Below are positions 5,338 through 13,369 of a stretch of DNA of 15,502 nucleotides, piece by piece. The notes beneath the pieces are model-generated. The model made no database searches, was not told where the DNA came from, and worked only from the letters and a program-made list of their open reading frames with translations. The DNA lies in assembly GCA_947258905.1 (NCBI GenBank), contig CAMYKF010000608.1, positions 1-15,502 on the forward strand. Direction: 5' to 3'. A program made the position numbers and the translations under genes. The stretch's first letter is position 1; the number at the start of each line of letters is the position of its first letter. The stretch comes from an uncultured Pirellulaceae bacterium. GTDB lineage: Bacteria > Planctomycetota > Planctomycetia > Pirellulales > Pirellulaceae.

Positions 5338-8300
5338 ATGTCGGATACCAATCCTCAGGGAATCGACGAAACGCGTCGCGAGAAATTCGAATCCGATTGG
5401 CTGGAGGGGAAGCCACAGCCGCTCGAACGATATTTACCGGAACAGCATGACCAACGCTACGAACCCACACTTGAGGAATTGGTCCATATCGAAATGGAAT
5501 TTGCCTGGAAACAGGCTTTCAAGACTAGCCGTGGCGACGCCGGTTCTCAATCGCGGGGGCCGTTATGTGTGGAGGAGTACGTGGCCCGGTTTCCTGGCTT
5601 GGGCGAGCGATCGGTGTTATTGCGACTGGTCCAGCAGGAGTACTTGTTGCGGCATCAGTTCGGTGATCGCCCGGAGGCCACCGAATACATGGAGCGATTT
5701 CCGGCTGTCGTTATTGACAACGAGGCCGTGGAGACGCTCGTTCGTCAGCAAACAAATGGCGGACTGGCCAGCCCGTTGCGGAGCGGTCAGTCGCTTGACC
5801 GGTATCGGCTGCTGGATGTGCACGGGCGAGGAGCATTCGGCAACGTGTGGCGAGCTGCCGACTCCAAACTCGATCGCACGATTGCGGTCAAGGAACTCAA
5901 CGCGCGTCTGGCAGGCACACCGGATTTACGATCTCGCTTTGAACGGGAAGCCCGAATTGCCGCCCGTCTGGAGCATCCGGGAATCGTCCCGGTCTACGAT
6001 GTTGGCGGTTTGGACGGAGAGCATCCGTATTACACGATGAAACTGGTGCGCGGCAAGACTCTGGCCGAGGAAATTGCGGCTTGTCATGGTTTGGAAAAGG
6101 GCCCGGCGCGGAACGTACATAAACAGAAACTGCTTTCGTCCTTTCTCTCCGTCTGCCAATCGGTGAAATATGCGCACGCCCGCAACGTGGTGCACCGCGA
6201 TCTGAAACCCCAAAACATTGTTATTGGCGAATTTGGCGAAACGATTCTGCTGGACTGGGGCCTGGCCACTACGTCGGACAAGACCTCGCGGGAGCCGACC
6301 GGCCCATCCGGCACTCGGGAAATGCCAGATGTCTACGCGACGCAAGCGGGACAGATCAAGGGAACGCCGGCGTATATGTCGCCCGAGCAGGCGCGGGGGG
6401 AGGTATCAGAAATCGATGAACAGAGTGACATTTATGCGCTGGGTGCGATCCTGCATCAGGTGCTAACGGGTCACCTGGCCGTGGACGGCGGTACCCCCGA
6501 TGAACTGCTCGAAAACGTGCGGGCCGGCAGAATTAACCGCCCGCGGCAGATCGACGGAAACATTCCGCGTCCTCTGGAATCGATTTGCCTGAAGGCCATG
6601 AGTCATGCCAGGAACGATCGCTACGACGACGTAGCTCGCCTGACGTCCGACATTGAAAGCTGGCTGGCCGACGAGCCCGTATCGGCTTATCACGAATCGA
6701 TCGTGACCAGAAGTTTCCGCTGGATGAGACGGCATCGCACGCTGGTATCGGTAGCAGGAGCCTCCATCGTTGTAGCGGCTGCCGGCCTGTTCATCGGTTT
6801 GCTTCTGCTGGGCAATGCCTGGCAACGCGAACGAGACTTGCGACAGTTGGCCGACCAGCAGCGAACACGGGCTGAAAACAACCTCGCCGTCGCCCTGCAG
6901 TCGGTCGATACGTTTCTGGTGCGGTTTACTGAAGACCAGCGTCTGAAGACCTTCGGCATGCAACAACTGCGGCAGGAGATGCTACTGGAAGCGGAACAGT
7001 TTTACAACCAACTGGCCGCGCAGGAGGGAGACGACTTGCAGTTGCGTCTGCAGAAAACACATGCGTTAAGCCAGTCGGCGAAGATCGGTACGGAACTTGG
7101 CAATATCGAACGCGGTATCGAACAACTCAACGAAGCACTTGAAATTGCTGGCCAGATACTCGTCGATGATCCGGCCAATGAAGCGGCGCAACTGGAGCAG
7201 GCGCATTTGCAGAATGCCCTCGGCAATCTGTACGAACTGAAAGGTGAGTTGTCACGCGCGGTCGAATATCAAAACGCCGCTATGGCTACGTTCGCCAGGT
7301 TTATGGAAGGCGAACATCGTGCCGAAGCGATGGAAGGGTTCTACACAACTCAGGGCAACATGGCCGTGGCTAAGGAAAACCGCGGTCAATATCGCGAAGC
7401 CGAGCAGCAATATCGTGAAGTCATCGAGGATTTGCAGCCGCTGGTCGAAGCGACGCCGGACGATGCGGACGCACGGCGACTGTTGGCCACCACGTTGAGC
7501 AACCTCGGTGTATTGCTGGTCAAAATTACGCCGCCCTCACGACTGGAACCGGCAATCGAGGTTTACCAGCAAGGCATCGAGCACTCGCGTGCCGCATCTG
7601 ACTTGCAACCCGAAGATACCGAAAGCCAGGCCCATCTGGCGATGCTGTACTTCAATCTCGGCATGGCGTTCCGTCAGATGATGGGCAAGGATCCGTCTTT
7701 CCTGGACCAGGCGGAAGAAGCGTACAACGACGCCCTGTCAATTCAACAATCCGTAGTCCGCGATGCGCCGGAAGTCCTGGATCACCACCACAAGCTGGCA
7801 GCCACGTTTGGCAACATCTCCACCGTGCACTTCATGCGAAACGACTACCGGGGGGCTGAGGCATCGATTCGCGAGTCGATTGAGTTACGTGAGTCAGTTC
7901 CACTGGCCGGCACGACCGTGCCCTTGTACCAGTACGCGCTGGCCGGCGACTACTTTACTTTGAAGAATGCGCTGTTGTTTCAGGATCAGTATGAAGAGGC
8001 CGACGCCGCGCTGCAGAAGGCAGCCGATATTCTGGAACCACTGATTACGCTTTATCCGGAAAGCGTGCCGTTTCTGGCGTTGCTTGTAAAAGTCTACCAG
8101 GCACAGGGTTACAGTTGTTATCTGCAGGATCGATTTCGCGAAGCAGCAACCCAACTGGATCGCGCCATCCCGCTGGTTGACGAACTGTTGACGAAAACGC
8201 CGAATGATGTGCAAATGCAGAGTATTCTGACCAGCGCGTTGCAACTGCGAGCGGAATCGCGAATGCGCATCGGTGATTATGAGCGGGGCGACGAGGACTG

Positions 8301-8724
8301 GGATCGCTTGCTGGAATTGGCCGGCTCCGCCAAGCGGGGGCAACTGAGATTCGGCCGTGCCGGATTGAATGTGGAACTCGGGGAATACGAGCGGGCTGCG
8401 GAACAGGCTGAAGACATGCTCGCACTATCCCGCCAGGGCGGCGACGATAAACTGGACCTGGCATTTTCTGCTGTGCGAATTTACGTGCTGGTTGCCGCGG
8501 CCGTCAGCGAGGATAAATCACTGGCACCCGGTCGCCGCACGGATCGCACGGCCGAGTTGCTCGACAAGGCGATGGATTTGCTTAAACCGTTACCGGAAGA
8601 AAATCCGGCTGCTTTCCAGTCCATTTATGGGTATCTCGCCAGCAGCCCTGAAATGGAACTGTTGCGAACTCATCCTGAATTTGCGGATCTCATGAAGCAA
8701 GGGCAGGGCGATGGAGATTTCTAA
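5338..8724 (+). CDS. membrane-anchored Ser/Thr protein kinase with TPR-rich C-terminus
   Basis: A 1128-residue Hanks-type kinase. Residues 1-150 are an accessory N-terminal region. The kinase domain spans about 155-440: glycine loop GRGAFGNV (163-170), ATP-binding K185 (AVKEL), likely helix-C E204, catalytic loop HRDLKPQN (286-293) with D288, the metal-binding DWG (306-308, W in place of the usual F), and the activation/P+1 segment GTPAYMSPEQARG. One membrane span follows at about 468-492, so the kinase faces the cytoplasm and residues 493-1128 lie outside it. That part is mostly helical with many TPR-like units (for example around 620-660, 690-720, 800-900), suited to binding a protein partner. 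The family phosphorylates Ser/Thr on unknown targets; many planctomycetes encode dozens. The ATG at 5338 has only a weak ribosome binding site. Neighbours do not reveal its signal. Confidence 0.92.
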   Translation: MSDTNPQGIDETRREKFESDWLEGKPQPLERYLPEQHDQRYEPTLEELVHIEMEFAWKQAFKTSRGDAGSQSRGPLCVEEYVARFPGLGERSVLLRLVQQEYLLRHQFGDRPEATEYMERFPAVVIDNEAVETLVRQQTNGGLASPLRSGQSLDRYRLLDVHGRGAFGNVWRAADSKLDRTIAVKELNARLAGTPDLRSRFEREARIAARLEHPGIVPVYDVGGLDGEHPYYTMKLVRGKTLAEEIAACHGLEKGPARNVHKQKLLSSFLSVCQSVKYAHARNVVHRDLKPQNIVIGEFGETILLDWGLATTSDKTSREPTGPSGTREMPDVYATQAGQIKGTPAYMSPEQARGEVSEIDEQSDIYALGAILHQVLTGHLAVDGGTPDELLENVRAGRINRPRQIDGNIPRPLESICLKAMSHARNDRYDDVARLTSDIESWLADEPVSAYHESIVTRSFRWMRRHRTLVSVAGASIVVAAAGLFIGLLLLGNAWQRERDLRQLADQQRTRAENNLAVALQSVDTFLVRFTEDQRLKTFGMQQLRQEMLLEAEQFYNQLAAQEGDDLQLRLQKTHALSQSAKIGTELGNIERGIEQLNEALEIAGQILVDDPANEAAQLEQAHLQNALGNLYELKGELSRAVEYQNAAMATFARFMEGEHRAEAMEGFYTTQGNMAVAKENRGQYREAEQQYREVIEDLQPLVEATPDDADARRLLATTLSNLGVLLVKITPPSRLEPAIEVYQQGIEHSRAASDLQPEDTESQAHLAMLYFNLGMAFRQMMGKDPSFLDQAEEAYNDALSIQQSVVRDAPEVLDHHHKLAATFGNISTVHFMRNDYRGAEASIRESIELRESVPLAGTTVPLYQYALAGDYFTLKNALLFQDQYEEADAALQKAADILEPLITLYPESVPFLALLVKVYQAQGYSCYLQDRFREAATQLDRAIPLVDELLTKTPNDVQMQSILTSALQLRAESRMRIGDYERGDEDWDRLLELAGSAKRGQLRFGRAGLNVELGEYERAAEQAEDMLALSRQGGDDKLDLAFSAVRIYVLVAAAVSEDKSLAPGRRTDRTAELLDKAMDLLKPLPEENPAAFQSIYGYLASSPEMELLRTHPEFADLMKQGQGDGDF

Positions 8725-9000
8725 ATGCAGGCGAACGAGGCCCTTCATTCGCCGTTGCAAGCGTTCGACTTCGAGGTCAGCCGCGCCTCCCCGGAAGATT
8801 GATATTCGGAGAACGATACTGTGCTGAGCGAGGGCCTCACTCAGCTACATCGAATCGACCTGTTACCGGGTGATCGAGAGCGGCTTGTGTTGGCGTTTTG
8901 CCAAAAGTCGTGAACTCGACGCGGTTGTAAAACTGCTAAACGAACAATAGCCCGTGATGACGTCCTGTCACCACGAGCATTTGCGCATGCCTCGCAACGG
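8725..9000. other. intergenic region between convergent genes, possible gene remnant
   Basis: Between the kinase and MBL stops no gene of normal size is visible. Two tiny frames exist: ATG 8725-8802 (25 residues, starting on the base after the kinase stop) and GTG 8821-8913 (30 residues, GGAG nine or so bases before it). A third frame, open from 8828 to a TAG ending near 8949, reads ...FAKSRELDAVVKLLNEQ, which looks like the end of a real helical protein but has no start codon at its head. This may be a decayed gene. No clear terminator hairpin was found. Confidence 0.4.
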
Positions 9001-10305
9001 TTATTTTTGGGCTGGCTTTTCCGGCATCGGTGGCGGTGTGTAACCATCCCATTTGCCGGCCTCAATCGCGTCCGAAGGGCTTTTGTCATCGGAGCGGGGA
9101 GCAGTGAGGTAGGCCTCCGTGACGTCCGGCGGCAACACGTATTCGTCGATAGTGGCCATGCGGACGACGATGTCGTCCTTGGTGACGTTGATGACCATCA
9201 AGTCACGGGCCAGAGTCAAAGGGCCATCGTATGTGGAACGTACTCCGTCCATGATGGCGGCGTTGTTTTCCGGCGACTGCACCGAGTGGTAACCGACCGC
9301 CATTCGCGGCTTGAGTTCCGCCATGACCTTGCCAAACGCTGACGGCTCGGTGTGTACACGAGTCGACACGTAAGTGGCCTGCGACAAATCCCAGCCAAAG
9401 TAATCCGCGAGGGCCTGGGGCGGCAGGAAGCATTCGTGGGACGCTATATCAGCATCTTTTGCGTATTCCATGTACCACTTGTTCGGATACGTATCGCCAC
9501 CAAAGACGTACTTCAAGCCATTCCATTCCAGGCTGTAGCTGACCGAACCATCCAGACTGTGAATCGCCGGCCATGAACGAACGGTGACTCCGTTCTCCTG
9601 ATAAAGGATTTCGTTTTCCTGCAGGTAATCAAATTCGTGTACCTTGATTTCGCCGCCGGCGTCAGGCAACGCCCCGGTACGGGTGGCAATATCCCACGCG
9701 AAACCTTTTTGCATGGCATCAACATAAGCTGCGGTACCCAATTCGGGACTGGAACCCGTGGGACCGTAGATGTGGATCGGCGTATACCGCCCGGACAACC
9801 AGCTGGCAATGTGCATCGGCATGAAATCGCCGCAATGGTCCACGTGCAGGTGACTGATGAATACCTTGTCGATTTTCGAGAAATCCGGCCGCAGTGAAAA
9901 CAGGTTAACCAGCGAGCCGGCGCCGACATCGAACAGGAACTTGTCGCCGTTACCGAGTTCAACAAAGTACGAAATGGATGCGGCTGCCTTCGTCTGGTTG
10001 GGCATGCCGGTACCCAGTGCCGTGATTCTCATTTCATCGGCACCCAGTATTTCGGTATTGGGGAAATAGCTGGCCGGGTACTTGCCGTCGACAATCGGCG
10101 ATGCGACGCGGCCGCTTGGTAAATTGTCCCGCGCAGCCTTGTCTTCCTGAACTACCGACTCGCTGTCAGAATTGGTAACGGGTTGTTTGCTGGCCTGGGC
10201 AACGGATTGCCGCTGTTCGTGAGTGACTCCGGCCACATAACCGATCATGCCGGCTACCAGGGCAACGACCAGTACGGGAGGGCCTGCCTGTTTGATTCGT
10301 GTCAT
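9001..10305 (-). CDS. membrane-anchored MBL-fold metallo-hydrolase (GntH-like)
   Basis: A 434-residue metallo-beta-lactamase-fold protein. An uncleaved anchor or signal peptide is at about residues 9-28 (PVLVVALVAGMIGYVAG), followed by a polar linker to about 85 and the MBL domain from about 92. The metal site motif HLHVDH is at residues 152-157 (HxHxDH), preceded by FLFDVGAG; further candidate ligands are the histidine of AIHSLDG, the aspartate of FGGDTYP and the histidine of VGYHSVQ. These place it with hydrolases like RNase Z/arylsulfatase-type MBLs; the wording of several segments recalls the family annotated as GntH-type MBL hydrolases, but I could not compare it and other guanitoxin genes are absent. 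The C-terminal tail (about 400-434) is proline-rich. It diverges from the TetR-type gene, 161 bases away, suggesting control by that repressor. Confidence 0.85.
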   Translation of the reverse strand: MTRIKQAGPPVLVVALVAGMIGYVAGVTHEQRQSVAQASKQPVTNSDSESVVQEDKAARDNLPSGRVASPIVDGKYPASYFPNTEILGADEMRITALGTGMPNQTKAAASISYFVELGNGDKFLFDVGAGSLVNLFSLRPDFSKIDKVFISHLHVDHCGDFMPMHIASWLSGRYTPIHIYGPTGSSPELGTAAYVDAMQKGFAWDIATRTGALPDAGGEIKVHEFDYLQENEILYQENGVTVRSWPAIHSLDGSVSYSLEWNGLKYVFGGDTYPNKWYMEYAKDADIASHECFLPPQALADYFGWDLSQATYVSTRVHTEPSAFGKVMAELKPRMAVGYHSVQSPENNAAIMDGVRSTYDGPLTLARDLMVINVTKDDIVVRMATIDEYVLPPDVTEAYLTAPRSDDKSPSDAIEAGKWDGYTPPPMPEKPAQK

Positions 10306-10432
10306 GTCGTTGTTCCATTATCCGAAAGTTGACCGGCGGTTCACTTCATTACCGGAGGGCGAGAGCGAACCGGGGTAAGCGCTAAAAAACGCCACTTCTC
10401 TGTTCACTATTGAATATGATTGAACGGCATGC

Positions 10433-10454
10433 TACCGTCAATACGGTACCGTAT
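10433..10454. promoter_or_regulatory. palindromic operator before the TetR-type gene
   Basis: ATACGGTACCGTAT (10441-10454) is a perfect 14-bp palindrome ending right before the GGAG ribosome binding site of the TetR-type gene. A third half-site, TACCGT at 10433-10438, forms an overlapping inverted repeat with ACGGTA (10443-10448). Placement in the intergenic region of a divergent pair fits TetR-family autoregulation and control of the MBL gene. Confidence 0.55.
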
Positions 10455-10466
10455 GGAGAATGTAAT

Positions 10467-11018
10467 TTGGCCACCAAAACCACGCTGGACCGCGAGACCT
10501 GGCTGCAAAAATCCCTGGATGTCCTGCGCAAGGAGGGGATTGGCGGCGTGCGGGTCGAGCGTCTCGCTCGCGATCTGGGAGTCACTAAAGGCAGTTTCTA
10601 CTGGCATTTTGAGGATCGGGAAGACCTGCATGCGAGCATACTTGAGTACTGGAGCGACCAGTACAACAGTGTGATCACGAACAATCCCGGGTTTCTGGAA
10701 GGTGACCCGGCCGAGGGGTTGTTGGCCGCCATGATCGTGGTTCGCGAGCAAGGACTCGACGCCTACGAACTGGCCATCCGTACCTGGGCGGAATCTGATG
10801 CACGGGCGGCCAACGTTGTCGAAAAGATTTACAAGCGGCGAGCCGATTTCCTTGGCATGTTGTTTGAGCGTATGGGATTTCGCGGATTGCAGGCCGAGAT
10901 TCGTACGCGAATGGCCCTTTGCTATCTGAGCTGGGAACCCAACATGTATCCGGACGAACCGGCATCACGACGCTCGCGCATGCTCAAGCTGCAGCACGAA
11001 TTGCTGATCCGGAAGTAA
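10467..11018 (+). CDS. TetR/AcrR-family transcriptional regulator
   Basis: A 183-residue one-component repressor. The N-terminal helix-turn-helix is typical: a helix with LQKSLDVLRKEGIGGVRVERLA, then DLGVTKGSFYWHFEDREDL, the recognition-helix signature of TetR proteins; the rest is the ligand-binding helical domain, which varies and gives no clue to the effector. The start is best taken as the TTG at 10467, eight bases after GGAG (10455-10458), which begins the protein ATKTTLDRETWLQ. An in-frame ATG at 10410 would add 19 residues encoded by the operator palindrome and has no ribosome binding site. The gene diverges from the MBL hydrolase; autoregulation through the palindrome directly upstream is likely. 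Confidence 0.88.
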   Translation: MATKTTLDRETWLQKSLDVLRKEGIGGVRVERLARDLGVTKGSFYWHFEDREDLHASILEYWSDQYNSVITNNPGFLEGDPAEGLLAAMIVVREQGLDAYELAIRTWAESDARAANVVEKIYKRRADFLGMLFERMGFRGLQAEIRTRMALCYLSWEPNMYPDEPASRRSRMLKLQHELLIRK

Positions 11019-11179
11019 TCCAGGCGAAATGAGATCACCCGCGGTTCGGTGCGCTGCCTTGCTACCAGGGAAAAGGTCGCAGATCCCGGCGCGCCGGGGG
11101 TGGTTGGGCTTTTGAAAAAGTCCAGGCGGTGGAGCGCCTCAATTACGCAAAAAACGCCCTGCACGACCGGATGCCAAGG

Positions 11180-11276
11180 TCGAATTCTTTAGCGGAATGG
11201 CGCAAGCCATCCGGTGTTTTCAAAGGAAATCAGGCAAGACCGGACGGCTTGCGCCGTACCGCTAACAGTGCGCACC
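11180..11276. repeat. inverted-repeat element, copy 1
   Basis: A palindromic element with 27-bp arms. The left arm (11189-11215) begins TTAGCGG and ends CCGGT; the right arm (11239-11265) is its reverse complement apart from about three mismatches, and includes GGCTTGCGCC. A 23-base loop separates them. The unit is introduced by TCGAATTC and ends near GTGCGCACC. It can form a strong hairpin in DNA or RNA. It encodes nothing visible and resembles short non-coding repeats (REP/MITE-like) known from planctomycetes. Confidence 0.75.
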
Positions 11277-11279
11277 CAG

Positions 11280-11390
11280 TCGAATTCTTTAGCGGCATGG
11301 CGCAAGCCATCCGGTGTTTTCAAGGAAATCATTTTCAAGGAAATCATACAAGACCGGACGGCTTGCGCCGTACCGCTAACAATGCGCACC
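11280..11390. repeat. inverted-repeat element, copy 2 with internal 15-bp duplication
   Basis: Second copy of the same element, starting exactly 100 bases after the first, with the same TCGAATTC head, left arm 11289-11315 and right arm 11353-11379, and the tail ATGCGCACC. The loop is longer because TTTTCAAGGAAATCA occurs twice back to back (11317-11331 and 11332-11346), a simple tandem duplication not present in copy 1. Confidence 0.75.
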
Positions 11391-11498
11391 GACCCGGCGT
11401 TTCCGGCCTTCATCCGCCGTCCTTCCAGCGCGCGGGGATTCTCCTCGCCGGAGAAGGAGCTCCGGTTGCCACGAGATCTCTTCTTTGAAACGCCTTGA

Positions 11499-13247
11499 TC
11501 AGGTGCTCACCGGTTTGCCTGACGCACGGGTTGCCTCCACCCCGCGATCTTCGGCATAAGTGATCATCGGGCTATCCTCGTCGGGACAATGTGGACAACA
11601 TTCGCAGATGCGGTGGAACAGGCAAAACGTGCTGATCCCCCCGGACAGGTTGCGGACATCTTCAAAGCCGTGCTGCATGAGAATTCTCGAAGCAAGGTAA
11701 GCGCGAAAACCGCTTTTGCAATACACAAATTGAGGCACCTCCCGGTCCAGCTCGTCCAGCCGGTCACGCAGTTCGATCAGCGGTATGTGTACAGCGTCTT
11801 CGATGTGCCATTGTTTGAACTCGGGCAGGGTCCGCACATCCAGAAATCGACCAATGGTTGTTCTCTCAGGATAGGCCTCGGCGTACCAGTGCCGGATATC
11901 GCCACGCAAGTCATTGGACGCCACAAAGCCCGCCATGTTCACCGGATCCTTGGCGGAACCGTAGGGCGGAGCATAAGCCAGCTCAAGATGCTCGAGGTCG
12001 TAGACAGAGGCTCCCAGTCGGAGTGCCGTAGCCAGCACGTCGATCCGCTTGTCCACTCCGTCCACGCCAACTACCTGGGCACCGAGAATCCTGCCATCGG
12101 CAGGAGCAAACAACAACTTCAGGTGCATCGGATGCGTGCCGGGATAGTAACTGGCATGTCCATTGTGATGCACGTAGATCTTTTTAAAGGGAATACCGGT
12201 CCGTTGCAGGGTCTTTTCGTTGGCGCCCGTGCCACCCCCGGTCATTTCGAATACCTTGACGACCGACGTGCCCTGGCTGGAACTGTAGGCGCTCTCCCGA
12301 CCGCAGATATGATCGGCCGCAATTCGACCTTGACGATTGGCAGGCCCAGCCAGCGCAATAATGGTTCGCTCATGGGTCACCGTGTCATCAACCTCGACCA
12401 TATCGCCGGCGGCATAGATATCCGGATCGGAAGTCCGCATATGAGCATCAATCTGCAAGCCGCGGCGTTCTCCAACGTCCAGTCCAGCTTCTTTGGCAAG
12501 TGCGTTCTCCGGTCGTACACCAACTGCCATAACCACCAGGTCTGCCTGCAGGCAATCGCCGTTATCCAGTTGCACTTCAACCATGCCGTTGACATCGCGA
12601 AAGCTCTCGGCCCGGCGACCTAAAAGCATGTTGACTCCATGATGCTGCATATGATAGATCAGCGACCGATCCATTTCGTGATCCAGCGGCGGCAGGATCT
12701 CGTCGGCCAGCTCGACCAGCGTTGTATCCAGGTTGCGGTGGCGAAACGCTTCGGCAACTTCCACCCCAATGTATCCCGCGCCGATCACGATCCCCGACGT
12801 GGCACCGTCGTCCACGACCTGTTTGATGGCGTCCATGTCGGGAATATTGCGCAGGCCAAAAATTTTTGGATGGTCGATGCCGGGCAAGGGCGGACGAATC
12901 GGAGCCGCACCCTGAGCCAGTATCAACTTGTCATACGACTCTTCAAAACGACGATCCTGTTGCCGATCGTGAACTTCCACGACTTGCCGGTCACGATCGA
13001 TACGCACGACTTCGTGGCATGTGCGTACGTCCAGATTCAGCCGCTCCCTCAGTCGTTTGGGTGTGACGACCAGCAGACTGCTGCGATCGGGAATGTCTCC
13101 ACCAATGTGATAGGGCAATCCGCAGTTGGCGAACGACACGTACTGATCCCTTTCGAAAACGATGATCTCGGCGTTTTCGTTCAGTCGACGCAACCTGGCC
13201 GCCGCCGACATGCCCGCGGCCACTCCCCCCGCAATGACAACCTTCAT
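11499..13247 (-). CDS. CoA-disulfide reductase/NADH oxidase-type flavoprotein fused to rhodanese
   Basis: A 582-residue fusion of a pyridine-nucleotide-disulfide oxidoreductase and a rhodanese domain. The FAD motif GGVAAGMSAA is at 7-16; the single redox cysteine is C42 (SFANCGLPY), typical of CoA-disulfide reductase and NADH oxidase/peroxidase rather than two-cysteine reductases. The NAD(P)H motif GAGYIGVE is at 156-163, the second FAD segment DIYAAGD at 276-282, and the dimerisation domain at about 325-445 (ASYYPGTHP, YAPPYGSAKDP). The rhodanese domain (about 460-545) has its active cysteine C510 in CKSGFRAY. Family members reduce CoA disulfides, CoA persulfide or polysulfide with NAD(P)H. 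The C-terminal tail carries a cysteine cluster (ICECCPHC, about 547-554). The start has GGAA eight or so bases upstream. It diverges from the membrane protein gene at 13370. Confidence 0.92.
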   Translation of the reverse strand: MKVVIAGGVAAGMSAAARLRRLNENAEIIVFERDQYVSFANCGLPYHIGGDIPDRSSLLVVTPKRLRERLNLDVRTCHEVVRIDRDRQVVEVHDRQQDRRFEESYDKLILAQGAAPIRPPLPGIDHPKIFGLRNIPDMDAIKQVVDDGATSGIVIGAGYIGVEVAEAFRHRNLDTTLVELADEILPPLDHEMDRSLIYHMQHHGVNMLLGRRAESFRDVNGMVEVQLDNGDCLQADLVVMAVGVRPENALAKEAGLDVGERRGLQIDAHMRTSDPDIYAAGDMVEVDDTVTHERTIIALAGPANRQGRIAADHICGRESAYSSSQGTSVVKVFEMTGGGTGANEKTLQRTGIPFKKIYVHHNGHASYYPGTHPMHLKLLFAPADGRILGAQVVGVDGVDKRIDVLATALRLGASVYDLEHLELAYAPPYGSAKDPVNMAGFVASNDLRGDIRHWYAEAYPERTTIGRFLDVRTLPEFKQWHIEDAVHIPLIELRDRLDELDREVPQFVYCKSGFRAYLASRILMQHGFEDVRNLSGGISTFCLFHRICECCPHCPDEDSPMITYAEDRGVEATRASGKPVST

Positions 13248-13289
13248 TTGTCGTTCCTTTTTCCTGCTCTGCTGCTGGCTTTTCGGTTA

Positions 13290-13309
13290 TTACAAATCGG
13301 GCTTTGTAA
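13290..13309. promoter_or_regulatory. inverted repeat TTACAAA-N6-TTTGTAA between divergent genes
   Basis: An exact 7-bp inverted repeat with a six-base spacer lies 43 bases upstream of the CoA-disulfide-reductase start and 61 bases upstream of the membrane protein start. Its size and place suit a dimeric regulator controlling both genes; the regulator is not known. Confidence 0.35.
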
Positions 13310-13369
13310 AACTGTGACATTTGTTCAGACTGCTTTCAAGAGCTCCACCCTTTATCAAGGATTGACGCG

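Larger units (their letters stand above)
11019..11498. other. 480-base intergenic region with hairpins and inverted repeats
   Basis: No gene is supported between the convergent tetR-type and CoA-disulfide reductase genes. It contains a 14-bp GC palindrome CCCGGCGCGCCGGG (11085-11098), followed by GT/T-rich sequence, that might end tetR transcription, and two tandem copies of an inverted-repeat element (11180-11390). Open frames through the repeats reflect the repeats, not genes. Confidence 0.6.

Noticed and set aside
9001..11018. Guanitoxin biosynthesis cluster
   Set aside because: Only one GntH-like MBL protein is present and none of the other pathway genes; the resemblance may be just at family level.
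11129..11488. 119-residue open frame over the repeats
   Set aside because: Its internal amino-acid repetition just mirrors the tandem inverted-repeat elements.
11589..12623. 344-residue open frame on the + strand
   Set aside because: It is fully antisense to the CoA-disulfide reductase gene, whose protein has all family motifs; such long shadows are common in GC-rich codons.
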